The notes under the pieces: model-generated
The model's database searches: none
Told to the model about the DNA's origin: nothing
The model's input: only the letters and a program-made list of their open reading frames with translations
Shown here: positions 30,026-40,830 of the stretch, one piece after another
Layout: each line of letters opens with the position of its first letter
How positions within the stretch are numbered: the stretch's first letter is position 1
Program-made: the position numbers and the translations under genes
Source of the DNA: Xenoacremonium recifei
Taxonomy: Eukaryota > Ascomycota > Sordariomycetes > Hypocreales > Nectriaceae
Length of the DNA stretch: 64,000 nucleotides
Direction of reading: 5' to 3'
Assembly: GCA_012184525.1 (NCBI GenBank)
Contig: WOFQ01000028.1
Coordinates: 62,001 to 126,000, forward strand

Positions 30026-33000
30026 GGAGCGAGCGAGCGAGCCCCGGGACGGAAGAAGGGCGTGGGCACAGGCGCTGGCTACAGATGGACTGTAGGAGGT
30101 TCAGTCGTCGTCGTCTTCTCGAAGGAGGCCGGCTCGCGGGAAGGAGAGGGAGAGAGAGGGAGGAGAGTCTGTCTCTGCGCTGGAGCGAATCCGGTCGCCT
30201 CCGCACCCAACTCAATGGGGACCGACGAGCACCGCGAGAACGAGGGTCTGACGATTCTGGTGTCAAGAGTTCGACGGATGTTGGGGGTGAGAACTCCCGG
30301 AGCGGCGAAGAAGGAGAAGCCGAGGGGAAGAGAAGAGGGTGGATTCGCTGGAGGACGGTGATCAGGCGGCGGGACGAATCATGGGGCGGCGGCAACCTTG
30401 CGAGAAGGAACGATGGGAGAGCGAGCGAGGAAGTGGCCAGGCAAGCAGGCAAGCAAAGGGCGTATGGGCGCGGAATAAAGAGAGAGGCTCGATGAAGAAG
30501 AGCGAGAGTGCCCAGACGTCCAGATGAGACGGGACGGGCTCCGGTTGCCAGGACGGGTATAAGGCCTAGCCCAGCAGGCGTTGAGTACCTGAGTACTTCT
30601 CCAGCAGCCCTTCAAGGTCGCTAAAAGGGGTCGGTGCGGCTCTTGACGAGAAGCGCTCGGGTCGACGCGTGCAGTCTCGGTGCGATTCGTCTCTCGTGGA
30701 GGGGGTCGAGTCGCGCGGGATAATACGAGAGAAGAAAGAAAAGCAGTCGAAGGAAGAGATGAAGATGGGAAGGGAAAGGAAGTGCCGGCTGAGATGTTCA
30801 AGGTTGCAGCTGGAGCTGGATGTGGATGGACTGGACTGGACGCCGGGCATGCAGCGAGCGTGCCTTAGCTGTAGAAACGGGACAAGATGCAGTGCAGTGG
30901 AGGCCAGGCACTGACTCCAGCGGCGAGCAAATACAGTTTAGCGAGCCGTTGGAGAGCAAGCAACCACCGTTTATACCGTGCGCGCCCGACAGTGCCAACA
31001 GAGGCCGGGGGGGCGCTGGCAGGCCCGTGTCGGGGGCTTTCTCGTCCCCACCCGTTGGCGCTGCAGAGTTCACGTCAAAACGGTCAGCGCGCCTTAGCAC
31101 AGTGCGGTCCTGAGACGGGTTGACCCTCTGCCTGTTGTGCAAAGACGTGTCCGCCAGGTACAGACGCGCTCCCCCTTTACTGTGCCACACGTGCAAATCC
31201 GGTGTCTGGGGTACATCCAGCCCTGGTCACTGGCAACCAATAACCAGCAGGCCCCGTCGAGATATCCTCCAATGTCCCTCAGACGCAACTGGATGAAAAA
31301 GGAGCATCAGACGCGACGAAAAGAGTCCCGTCTTGAGTCAACGGACAATCTACAAAATGCCTCGTAATTACCTATATGAATTGCAATAACCCGCTCTGCT
31401 TGGCTGCTTGCTGCATTGATTGCTTCTCGCATCATGTCCCCATCTCGCGTCCGGGGTTCTGCTGCTGCAACTCTAGGTCAATTTCCGAGCGCAGACGGAG
31501 TATTTGCTCTCCAATAGCCAATACTTGGGCCTTATTAATTTGTATCGTCTCCTCGTTGCCGCTACCCGTCATCCGCACGGCCAGATGCACTGGAAATTGC
31601 TCTCCGTTTATTTATCAGAGACTCCAGCTGTCATTCACTCGCTTGTTCGGGAGCTCCTATGCAAGCCATCTGGGGTCTGTCTGCGCTGTCCGCCTCCTTG
31701 ACGTGTCTCCTCAGAGCATGAGCATGCTCTGCGCTGCGTGCCGGGCTGGATCAGATCAGACTTTCCCAGAAAACCGTTTCCGCCCTCTGGGTCCGTTGGC
31801 AAAACGTCCGAGGGTCTAAAACGCCGCCCTTACCGCCCGCCGTAACAAAGCTTACCTACCCTCCCTCTCAGCTTACTGGAGGCTCGTATACGGACAATAA
31901 AGGCCCGGATTCCAGCAGCAGCTCCCAACCTCGTACTTCCCCAGACGTCTAATGATAGCAACTGAGCGTCGTCCCGACACGAGCTGCGACGGCAGATCTG
32001 CGTGCAAGACCGGGCCTGGCGTGATGAGCGACACAGTACGACTTGAGGCCAGTGCAGTGAGGTGAGGACCTTGAGGCCTGAGGCTTGGGATGAGGTCATC
32101 AATGGCGGTCGGTTCCTGGAACTCTCGGCGAGTTCTTTGTTGAGGGTGAATCGCCTCCACCTCGCATCTCAGCATCACCTCCCTCTCGTAAGAGGTGAGA
32201 GGCCGATGAGGTGAGCTGGGCTGGGCTGGGCTGGGCTGGTCGCCGATGCTGCAGGCCTCGAGGACATCTTTAACACCCCAAAACACCCCGCAGTCGAGGG
32301 CTGACACTCACAGAGTCAGCTGCGCATCGCATAGCAAGCATAGCCCTCCGCGTAAAGTCCTTGGACGGATAATCCAGCTCAGTGGCCTCCGCGGGTGTAA
32401 CCCTCCTCGGGAGACAACTGTTGGCCAACCAGACACTCATTCGCCTTGGCGTGGATGCATCGGGAGACGGGGCTGATGTCAGTGAGAGAGAGTCTGGCCG
32501 CCAAGTCCCTTTCGTGTCGCCTCGAATTGCCATTTCAAAGGGGCTGAGCTGAACTCGAGGTGTATTGGATCCTGCAGGGCGCCGTCGTGTTGGTGGTTGT
32601 CCCGGGTTGTTTGCTGAAAGAGCAGCATTCCCAAGACCGCCGTGGCAAACAACAATCGCTTGCCAGCCTGCAAGGGATACCTCACGAGCCCCCCCGCAGG
32701 CAGACAGACAGTGTTTGACTCGAGAGCAGAGTCTCCCATTAGAGTCTCCCATTACCCACGTGCCGGGTGCCGCCCCTGGCAAGGCACACGCACGCACATG
32801 TGCCACAGCCAGAGACCGTTGACAGCGGCATGGCATGCTGTGCGCCTGATTCGCATGAGCCCATGTCTCTGCGATCCTCTGCGATCCTGTGTCTGGAGAG
32901 TGCCATCGCCGCCAGAACGAGAAGGCCGTGGGACACAATCTCTGCCGCTCAAGGCTCGGTTGAGAATCTCATCACCGGAAGAGGCATTCCCGCCCAGCTG

Positions 33001-33491
33001 CCGCTTTCGTAGATCATCGCAGAGGCCGCAGGTTCCATCCCGCTGCAGAATATATTGCATGCCCAGAAATTGATTGCTGAAGCGCCTCCTATCAGGCTGA
33101 GACCCGTGTCGCGACCCCGCAATCCGTCCACCAATGAGCGCGTATCGGGCCCACTCCCGGATGCCCCACCCGACTATCCATGTCAGCCTCGCGCGATCCC
33201 GCAAACTCCCTCCTTGCTTCGCTCCAGCACGTTGACAGCCAAAGACAGGGGGCCGATCGATCCCTGACAGGGGCCTTTAGGACCCCTCACGCTGAAGAAT
33301 CACGGCCCCTGGACCGGCCTAGCTGGTTTCATCCCATGCCATGTTCCCGGTTCAGCCTCACCACGCCGCCATGGACCTGCCGAGACGGGCCACGCTGACG
33401 TTGTCATTCATCCTTTCTTCTCGACCACTAGGACCGTCTCTCTGTTCATGAACAGGCGGATTTGCCAGATGTCTATCCCGGACTCATCGCC
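30026..33491. other. 3.5-kb gene-free stretch
   Basis: The left part (30026 to about 30900) is CT-rich on the minus strand and is probably the leader and promoter of the poly(A) polymerase gene. Many overlapping short frames exist on both strands but none looks like a protein. At about 32214-32236 a short GGGCT repeat (about four units) occurs. Confidence 0.45.
32214..32236. repeat. Short GGGCT tandem repeat
   Basis: About four units of GGGCT in tandem, of no evident function. Confidence 0.8.
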
Positions 33492-34361
33492 ATGTTCTCC
33501 AGCCTGACCACCAAGATCGCCCTGAGGAGGGCCGGCCTGCCCACCGACGCGCTCGACTTCTCGGGTGTTCCAAACTCCATCACCGGCCCGAACAAGCTGC
33601 GGAAACGCCCACCGGAGCCGAGAGACGACGACGATGAATCGGGAGGATGGGGAAACTGGATGTCGGTCAAGTCGCTGCCCTTGACAGCGCAAGCCTGGCT
33701 CTCTCCTCCACCGCCTCCAGTGGCCATCAATCGCGTCCCAGGCATTGGAGACAAAGCGCCTGCGGACAGAAGCAATAAGATTGCCTTTGGCGGGCGGCGC
33801 AGAATACTTCTTGTTTTCTTGCGCTGCGTGGGATGCGCTTGTAGGTGCTCTCTCATGGACTACACTCTCATCAACTAACAGGCATTGCCAGTCGCGCAAA
33901 AGACGTTCCTCAACCTCCGCACGCTCGCAAATCGCTACAGCGACTCCATCACCTGCATCGCCGTCTCGCATTCCTCCGACCAGGCCACCAAGAAGTGGAT
34001 TGATCTGCTCGGCGGCGCCTGGAACGTGCAGATCGTAATCGACGAGGACCGCGAACTTTACGCGGCCTGGGGGCTAGGTCTAGGTAATGCCTGGTACCTG
34101 TTCAACCCCACGACACAGATCCAGGGCTGGAAAGAGAAGGGCTGGCTTGGGGAAAAGGTCGCCGATGCCATTCAGCGCAAGGGCATCGAGACCCCTGCGG
34201 ACGAAGACGAGGATGGCGTTTCGACCGTCATGGGCAACAAATGGCAGGAAGCTGGCGCATTTGCCATTGACGGGACTGGCACGGTCATCTGGGGAGGCAA
34301 GGCTGCGCGGGCGGACGATATCATGAACTTGGATGACGGCGCTAGGATATTGGTGGCATGA
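33492..34361 (+). CDS. AhpC/TSA-like thioredoxin-fold protein (272 aa)
   Basis: The inferred exons are 33492-33840 and 33892-34361, with a 51-nt intron (CTAAC branch, CAG acceptor) that restores the frame (273 codons with stop). The first 90 residues are a basic/Pro-rich lead with GGWGNWMSVKSLPL. The peroxiredoxin-like fold follows: LLVFLRCVGCAFAQKTF holds a Cys-x2-Cys at the position of the redox centre, then helical segments and WIDLLGGAWNVQIVIDE. FAIDGTGTVIWGGKA fits the final strands. Fungal proteins of this type are annotated as AhpC/TSA antioxidant-like, but peroxidase activity is rarely shown. A second CAG 10 nt upstream of the chosen acceptor would break the frame. It lies tail-to-tail with the mysC-like gene (93 bp apart); a role with the mycosporine genes is possible but unsupported. 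Confidence 0.82.
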
Positions 34362-34453
34362 GAGACCGCACTGTACAACACACATTGAGGAGTTTGGCGT
34401 CATTCTAAGGCAGGCTATGTACGATACGATATAATGAGGACATGTCTGGAGAA

Positions 34454-35920
34454 TCAAGAGCCCCAGGTTGCCTTGAAGGCCTTTCCCGTGCTCACATTGA
34501 GCTTCCTCCACGATCCTTGCACCAGATAACCTGCAAACTGCACCGGCCAGTACACATGATACAACCACCACCAGGGCAATGGATCCCAGACCTCGAATGT
34601 CCCGTCCTTCCAGTACCTGACATGGTTGACGAAGGATTTGGTCGACTCTTGAAGCTCAGAGAGAGACAAGGTCCTCGCAAACAGGAAGCACACAAGCGGA
34701 TGGAGGACTTGTTCGACAAGATCCTGGCCAATCCAGTAGTATCGCTTTTCATGAGATGGCGTCACCAGTGGCCTTTCTGGTATCTGCGGCCCGAGCACTG
34801 AGAGATACTCGTCTACCAACTCAGGCATATTATTGAACAGCACCGTCGCAGTATGGACTCGCGGGTTGCACTCGATCGGATACACTGCCGCCTCTCCCTT
34901 TCTCACCAGGAAATCAAAGCTCATATGCCCTGTGAAGGTCTCTCCTCTAGCCCTCGCTATTTCTTCCGTGAACTTCAGCATCGCTTTGCTCGCTTCTGAA
35001 TCAGCTGGAAGTGCCTCGTAGTGCATGAGGACGTCAGCAGAGGGACAGGCAACAAAAGCACGAACTCTCCCGCGAATGACCAGCGCGTGCGTGCAAAATT
35101 CGCGACCGTCAATGAACTCCTGGAGGATATAGCGTGAACCCGGCTTTGAGAAAGGAATCGACTCCAAGCAAGCGAGAGTAGAAGCGTCCGTATACAGCGG
35201 GAGGAGAGGCATGGAGAAGCGAGCCAAGTCGTCAACGCCGATGGGTTTGAGGAGGTATCGTCTTGCATTCGGCACCAGATACAGGCCTCCGTGATGTTCA
35301 AGGAACTTGGCAGCTTGTTCTTTATTTTCGACGACAGCTGTTTCGGGGACTTTGGGGCCCAGGTTGCGGACATACCGTATGAAGGTATCCTTGTCGTGGA
35401 GAAGCTGGATATCCTTCACTCCAAACTGTATTACCTTGGCCTCTGTTCTCGCCTCGATGACTTCTTTCGCCATTGCATCGGCCACTGCTGCTGTGACATC
35501 GGATACAGACACCCAGAGGTCAACCTTTTCCTGCTGCACAATGTCCAAAAGACTGTTCAGATAAAGGTCGTTGCTATCCTCATGTTTTGAGGAGTCCAGA
35601 GGAGACGGAAGTTTATGGTAGATATCGACAGCTCTGGAAACTCGGCCTATGGATAAGGCATGCGTGTCTGCGCCGATAACTCGGTGGCCTCGTCGATGGA
35701 ACAGGCGGGCTATGGAGAGTCCCTTGGCCATGTTGACTCCCGTGACGAGAACAGTCTTTCTCTGATCCGCCTCTACGGGAGAGAAGTTGTTACTTTGGTT
35801 GCCATTATTTAAATGGCGGATTTTGTCGAAGACGTATAGCACAAGGACGGCGACAGAGTCGAAGGGCAGGAAGAGGATGGAGAGCAGGAGGAGACACAGA
35901 TTCTTTGAAAAGTGTTCCAT
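34454..35920 (-). CDS. mysC: ATP-grasp ligase of the mycosporine pathway (mysC-like, 488 aa)
   Basis: This is a single exon. An ATP-grasp fold is visible: a Rossmann-like N-terminal part (VLVTGVNMAKGLSIARLFHRRGHRV), a central ATP-binding part (YLLKPIGVDDLARF, YILQEFIDGREFCTHALVIRG), and a metal-site strand with the acidic residues and Asn of YPIECNPRVHTATVLF. MysC in cyanobacteria and its fungal relatives join 4-deoxygadusol to glycine or another amino acid with ATP. The ATG at 35920 is chosen; the one at 35962 is an alternative. Two features differ from cyanobacterial forms: a hydrophobic N-terminal stretch (LCLLLLSILFLPFDSVAVLVLYVF, about residues 8-31) and a Trp/Tyr-rich hydrophobic C-terminal stretch, which suggest membrane attachment. 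The neighbouring O-methyltransferase and cyclase make the assignment strong; the specific amino acid is not predictable. Confidence 0.85.
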   Translation of the reverse strand: MEHFSKNLCLLLLSILFLPFDSVAVLVLYVFDKIRHLNNGNQSNNFSPVEADQRKTVLVTGVNMAKGLSIARLFHRRGHRVIGADTHALSIGRVSRAVDIYHKLPSPLDSSKHEDSNDLYLNSLLDIVQQEKVDLWVSVSDVTAAVADAMAKEVIEARTEAKVIQFGVKDIQLLHDKDTFIRYVRNLGPKVPETAVVENKEQAAKFLEHHGGLYLVPNARRYLLKPIGVDDLARFSMPLLPLYTDASTLACLESIPFSKPGSRYILQEFIDGREFCTHALVIRGRVRAFVACPSADVLMHYEALPADSEASKAMLKFTEEIARARGETFTGHMSFDFLVRKGEAAVYPIECNPRVHTATVLFNNMPELVDEYLSVLGPQIPERPLVTPSHEKRYYWIGQDLVEQVLHPLVCFLFARTLSLSELQESTKSFVNHVRYWKDGTFEVWDPLPWWWLYHVYWPVQFAGYLVQGSWRKLNVSTGKAFKATWGS

Positions 35921-36318
35921 GGTGATAGGTCCCGTGGAAGGTGAGTGTAGAATACTGAGCATGCAAATTTCGCAAGGAAATAATGACCAAGAAACGTTAT
36001 ACTGCAGCAAGGATTAGATCGTGATGGTGAATGGCAATGGAAGACGTCATACTCTTCTCAGTGCACCACCAGGCCGGAGCAATTCACGATCTGCCCGAGA
36101 ATGTCATTCCAAGCGAAATCTCTCCAAGAGATCGTTCTACTCATTTCATCGTGGATTTAACGAAGTGGGATAAATCACAATCGCGATTGCTGTGCTGGGG
36201 CAGCCGGAAGTGGTTTGTCTACTCTAACGCTTCCGGAAATCACAGAACTCAGATACACAAACACGCAACATTGATTTCATTTCGCTATTCGCTTGCACAA
36301 TCTATTTGCATAGTTCTA
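35921..36318. other. Spacer between mysC-like and mysB-like genes
   Basis: A 398-bp spacer on the same strand: terminator side of mysB-like and promoter of mysC-like. No obvious motif was seen. Confidence 0.5.
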
Positions 36319-37173
36319 TCAATCTTCTCGTCCAATGCATTTTGTAATCTCAATTCCGTCCTGTCACAGTTAGTATAGCTCTCTTCTTACCATACGCTTA
36401 CTTACCGGTACACCTGTAGGCTCATAGCTCTCAACCAATCGACTCTCGTAGATCAGCCCCGGATCACCTCCATCTGCATTGCTTCTCTTCTCTCGTGTTG
36501 AGCTCCTCACGTACTTCAAATACGGCGGATTGCCCGGCTTAATCACATTATCCGCTGCGATCACGCTTCCCGCCCCCAGCAACCCAAGCTGCTCGCACAA
36601 CTTCAGGTCTGGAGTGTATGCTGGCTTGTAGTGGTCAATAAATAGCAGATCGATATGCTTGAAATCCCCCGTAGAGTGTAATCGCTGTAACGAGTGAGAG
36701 CTGGGCCCGACAACGACCTTGACAAAGGAGCTGAGACCCGCGAGGTCGACCAAGGACGATACTATGGCAGCAAATTCCGGGTTTCGCTCAAGACTCCAAT
36801 ATGCCTGACCACCCGCAGCACGTACGGCTTCTCCAAAGAGGATGCAGGAATACCCGACATACCCTCCAAGTTCCACCTGTGAGGCAATCAGCGAGTGTTC
36901 AAGAAGAGGCTTGTCTCAGCGTACCATAACCTTGGGCTTAGTCTCTGCAATGAGATCCGTCACTATCCTGCCCTTATCCTCGCCCACGTTCATGAGATAC
37001 TTCTTGGTGCGGGCGTATTGGTCGATGACTTGCAGAACGCGCTTCGGTGAGCCGCGGATCTCGTCAATGTCTGGCTGGTTGTATACATAATGGAGGAGTT
37101 CGATCTCTCGACCATCGTCAAAGAAGACGTCCTCCTGGACTGCATAGGCTTTCTCCTTGTTGAACTCTGCCAT
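36319..37173 (-). CDS. mysB: O-methyltransferase of the mycosporine pathway (mysB-like, 253 aa)
   Basis: The inferred exons are 37173-36925, 36876-36406 and 36360-36319, with introns of 48 and 45 nt. Both restore frame, and the second has a TACTAAC branch site followed by CTGTGACAG (254 codons with stop). The fold is that of small SAM-dependent catechol-type O-methyltransferases: MVELGGYVGYSCILFGEA as the SAM-binding loop, WSLERNPEFAAI, then LLFIDHYKPAY and VIAADNVIKPG around the metal and substrate site. MysB methylates desmethyl-4-deoxygadusol to 4-deoxygadusol. The start at 37173 follows AAA; the frame upstream lacks another ATG. The product lacks a signal peptide. It is divergent from the cyclase gene across a 983-bp shared upstream region. 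Confidence 0.83.
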
Positions 37174-38156
37174 TTTGGAGGTGATCTGTTCAGGGTTGGC
37201 AACTAGAAGCGTCCCAAGGCCACACAACCCCTCAATACATAATTCCGTATATCAGTACACCGCAAAGTCTCAGCTCCCACAATCTCGCCAAGACTTACAC
37301 CTGCATCTCACGACATTCCTCCCGGACGATTTCATCCGCCAAGTCACCTGCTTTCGCGCACTCACTCCCGATGACGCGCACACTCCACGCGCCGCCCAAC
37401 CGCGTTCAAGCCGTAATCGACACCCGTCTCCAGCGTTTAGCCTTTGTCTCGAAAATCCGGGGTCTTCCATCGGCCGATCAAATTGCAGATCCGGCAAATT
37501 TGCATCAGCCCTAAATCTCTCACCTAGATCCTGAGCGGGTAGATGCGAGGCGGGAGGGATATCTCCGAGTTGATGACCCTTTGAGCGGGAGATGCGACGC
37601 GCGCGGCCCCTGAAGCGTGTTAGCGGGAGGGGGAGTAAGGAACAACGTTTGAAACGTGAAAACTCGCATGCAGATGTTACATTGGGATGTCGACGACATC
37701 ATGACTCTCGTTTTGGGCCTTTTGTTGGACGGTTTTGGGGTGGGTGGAACGGGCAGTGAAAGACATCATCGCTGTCGTGCTCGGGAGATGTATGTCGACT
37801 TCAATATTGCGCAGTTATGCTGTGCTTTGCCGTGTACTGTCTACATCATCGCATGGGTTCTTCAAGAGCTTCTAAATGCCCGGGACGTTGCCGTTAGACT
37901 AGCTGCATGCAGTATCCAGCACGCCTTCAGCACATCCATCACGATGATGGAAGCGGTGAACCCTGGGCAAGCGAGAGGGGATGTGCAAGGGGCAAGGACT
38001 TTCGTCAATGATCCTCCGGCGACAATGATTGGAAAGCGGATTGTCACAGAAGTATAGTCACGCCAAATAAAGTCTAGAATATAAACCCCAATGTACTCGA
38101 GTACCTCTGTATCTGAGTATCTCAACTCACTTAGACATCTCATGCTATCTTCCAAC
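37174..38156. promoter_or_regulatory. Divergent promoter region between mysB-like and mysA-like genes
   Basis: This 983-bp region lies between two divergent starts and probably serves both genes, allowing joint regulation. The ORFs here are small and not protein-like. A specific binding site could not be named from sequence alone. Confidence 0.5.
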
Positions 38157-39733
38157 ATGTCGGACATGAAGGCCTCCGTCGAGCCCACCACCAAGGGTTT
38201 CTCCGTGGTGGGCTACGAGAAAATCGAATATGACTTCGAGTTTCTCGATGGCGTCTTTGCCCCTGAGAACCCTCAGCTAGCCGAATGCTACCAACGGTGG
38301 CAGCGGTGCCTGGCTATCATGGACCTCAACATCTTCAACCTATACGGGCAACAGATGCAGCAATACTTTGACCACCACGGCATTCAGCTAAAGATCCATA
38401 AGACCATGATCGGTGAAAAGGCCAAGAGCATGGATACCCTCCTGGCAATTGTTGATTCGATGAACGACTTTGGTGTTTTCCGCAAGGAACCGGTGCTCGT
38501 TGTTGGCGGAGGATTGGTGACAGACGTGGCTGGGTGAGTCCGCCCTACGCCCCCCCTATTCCTCAGTACATACACTGACAAGCATAGCTTCGCCTGCGCC
38601 ACCTACCGCCGCAACACCAACTTCATCCGCATCCCAACCACCGTCATCGGCCTCATTGACGCCTCCGTGTCCATCAAAGTTGCCGTCAACTACGGTCGCT
38701 ACAAGAACCGTCTGGGTGCTTACCACGCGCCCGTCCATACGTTCCTCGACTTCACGTTCCTGCGGACGCTCCCTGAGGCACAGATCCGTAATGGCTTTGC
38801 CGAGCTTATCAAGATCTCGTCTTGCGCCGATAAGGGCACATTTGACCTGCTGGACGCCTGGTGCGAGAAGTTGATCACAACGGCGTTTGGAAGAGCTGGG
38901 AACGCGGATGAGGAACTGAAGAAGGTTGCAGATACGATATGCAGGGCGGGGATCCATGAAATGCTGAAGTTGGAGACTCCCAACCTTCATGAAATCATGT
39001 TGGACCGTGTTATTGCATATGGACACACGTAAGTGCTCTCTGGTGCTCGTCTTGTGCCTCGCTCACCATTTACAGCTGGTCTCCCCTCCACGAACTCGTT
39101 CCCGATCCTCCTCTGCGCCACGGCCACGCCATATCCATCGACATGGCCTATTCTGCCACACTCTCCCACCTTCGCGGTCTGGTCTCCAAATCCGAGCTTC
39201 ACCGTATCCTCAATCTCTTCTCTCGAGCCGGCCTATCAATGGATCACCCCGACTTTAACGAGGCTATTCTGGAGAAGGCCACGGCGGCCATCCTCAAGAC
39301 TCGCGACGGGAAACTCCGGGCAGCAGTGCCTGTGAGCCCTTTTGGCAAGTGCGTCTTCTTGAATGATGTGAGCCACCAGGAGATGTGCCATGCGCTGCAC
39401 TATCATAAGGAGCTCATGAAGGCATATCCTCGACAGGGGACAGGCCTTGACGCGTTTGTGGATGCCAGCGACACTGGTTATACGGTTAACGGAAAACCCG
39501 TGGAGGACGGTGAGTTTGAAGAACTACCTATGGAAGATGTGGTGAATAGTATCAATCATGCGTCTGGGCCAGAGGGAGTCGATGGGCTTCAGGGGGGTGG
39601 CAAGGGCATGGCCAATACTTACACCAATGGTGTGACGGGCTTGGCGAGTGACCTGAAGAAAAAGGTCAACAACGGCCTTGAGGGGCATATCATGAACATG
39701 CTGCCCGTTGTGGACGGCAATGGTGGGCTTTAG
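38157..39733 (+). CDS. mysA: Sugar-phosphate cyclase, desmethyl-4-deoxygadusol synthase type (mysA-like, 491 aa)
   Basis: The inferred exons are 38157-38533, 38588-39028 and 39076-39733, with introns of 54 and 47 nt that restore frame (492 codons with stop). The fold is that of dehydroquinate synthase: LVVGGGLVTDVAGFACATYRR binds NAD, and IPTTVIGLIDASVSIK and NGFAELIKISS are family blocks. RHGHAISIDMAY supplies metal-binding His residues. MysA-type enzymes close sedoheptulose 7-phosphate to desmethyl-4-deoxygadusol. The dehydroquinate synthase and 2-epi-5-epi-valiolone synthase relatives are alternatives, but the adjacent mysB-like and mysC-like genes support the mysA role. The start at 38157 has good context (CAAC); 38142 is an in-frame alternative. 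A C-terminal extension of about 85 residues, Gly/Asn-rich and with an acidic start, is beyond the catalytic fold. Confidence 0.85.
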
Positions 39734-40830
39734 GCATATTTTGGTGTTTACTGTTTGTCGTTGCAGTTCACTTTCATAAATCAAGGTATCGACCACCAAA
39801 GAGATCGCATGGAACACCTCGCATTAATCAACCTGGCCCAGTGCACGCGCATCAACCGCCCTGGTATCCTTCACCTATTATCCATCCTCCTTCTTTCAGT
39901 GCAATTCCCAGATCACAAACACCGCATATGTCCCCAGGCAAACCCAATCAAACTACCCTCCAATCCAACCCCGAGGCAAATCAATGAAGGACGTAAAGGA
40001 AAAAAAACAAACTGGTACCAATCCCACCAGAACCCCGAGCGATGCCCCCTTTTTTTGTTGTTTTTGTTTGGTCGTGTGTCGTTTCGGTTTTTTTGTCGTA
40101 TATAATCCGCGATGTTCTTTTGCTCCCGTAACAATCCATCCGTCGAGTCGGCCAAGTCAGCCCATCCAATGTCCTGGTAAGAGACTCCCGAACGCGCCGC
40201 TCCCAATATGGTGAGAAGATGTCGCAGTAGGCATCATCCAGTCTTCCACAACAGCTCCATCGGGTATTCGTCTTGGTCCCGGGGACATCGCCGGTCCCCT
40301 CCCATTGCCTCCCAGATTTTTATAGCCGAAAGCATCCCGTCCCGTCCCAAAGCAAGTTCTGGAGTCCTCCGTCCAAGCCGTCGTCGCCGAAGAATGCAGA
40401 ATCAACACCTCCCGAACATTTGTGTAGACGCCGTGACGTGACGATGAATGCGACTCCCCATCCACCCGGTGCCCAAAACTCAACAGCAGAGTATCAAAGT
40501 GAAAAAGCAAAAAGTGTAAAAAAAGAACTCCTTCGCGGATGCCTTTCCATCGAGACGATTTCCTTCATCCATCAGACCAGCCAGCTCCAAGTCCAGAACC
40601 GAATAAGTTATATAAAGCCCCGTATGTCACGCCGTAATCCGGAACCGTCGTTCGGTATCGTCCAAAGCAAAGGGGAGTGAAAACGAGAAGTGCAGTCAAC
40701 CCTGGTTTACGTCCATCCCATCCTTTCTGTCCTAAACAACGAAAAATACCGTGCCCCCCAGCGCCAAATTTTCCATGCCACTTTCAACGCCTCGTCCTGA
40801 ATCAATCCTCCCTTGGGCTTTTCGTTTCTT
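39734..40830. other. Convergent 3' regions
   Basis: This lies between the 3' ends of the mysA-like gene and the low-complexity gene. It contains poly-A and poly-T tracts around 40000-40060 and no coding frame that I can support. Confidence 0.5.

Noticed and set aside
29433..30452. Long Arg/Ser-rich frames around the poly(A) polymerase N terminus on both strands
   Set aside because: Shadow frames of a GC-rich, low-complexity coding region.
36031..36378. 115-codon plus frame between mysC- and mysB-like genes
   Set aside because: It overlaps the last exon and promoter of the minus-strand genes and has no protein features.
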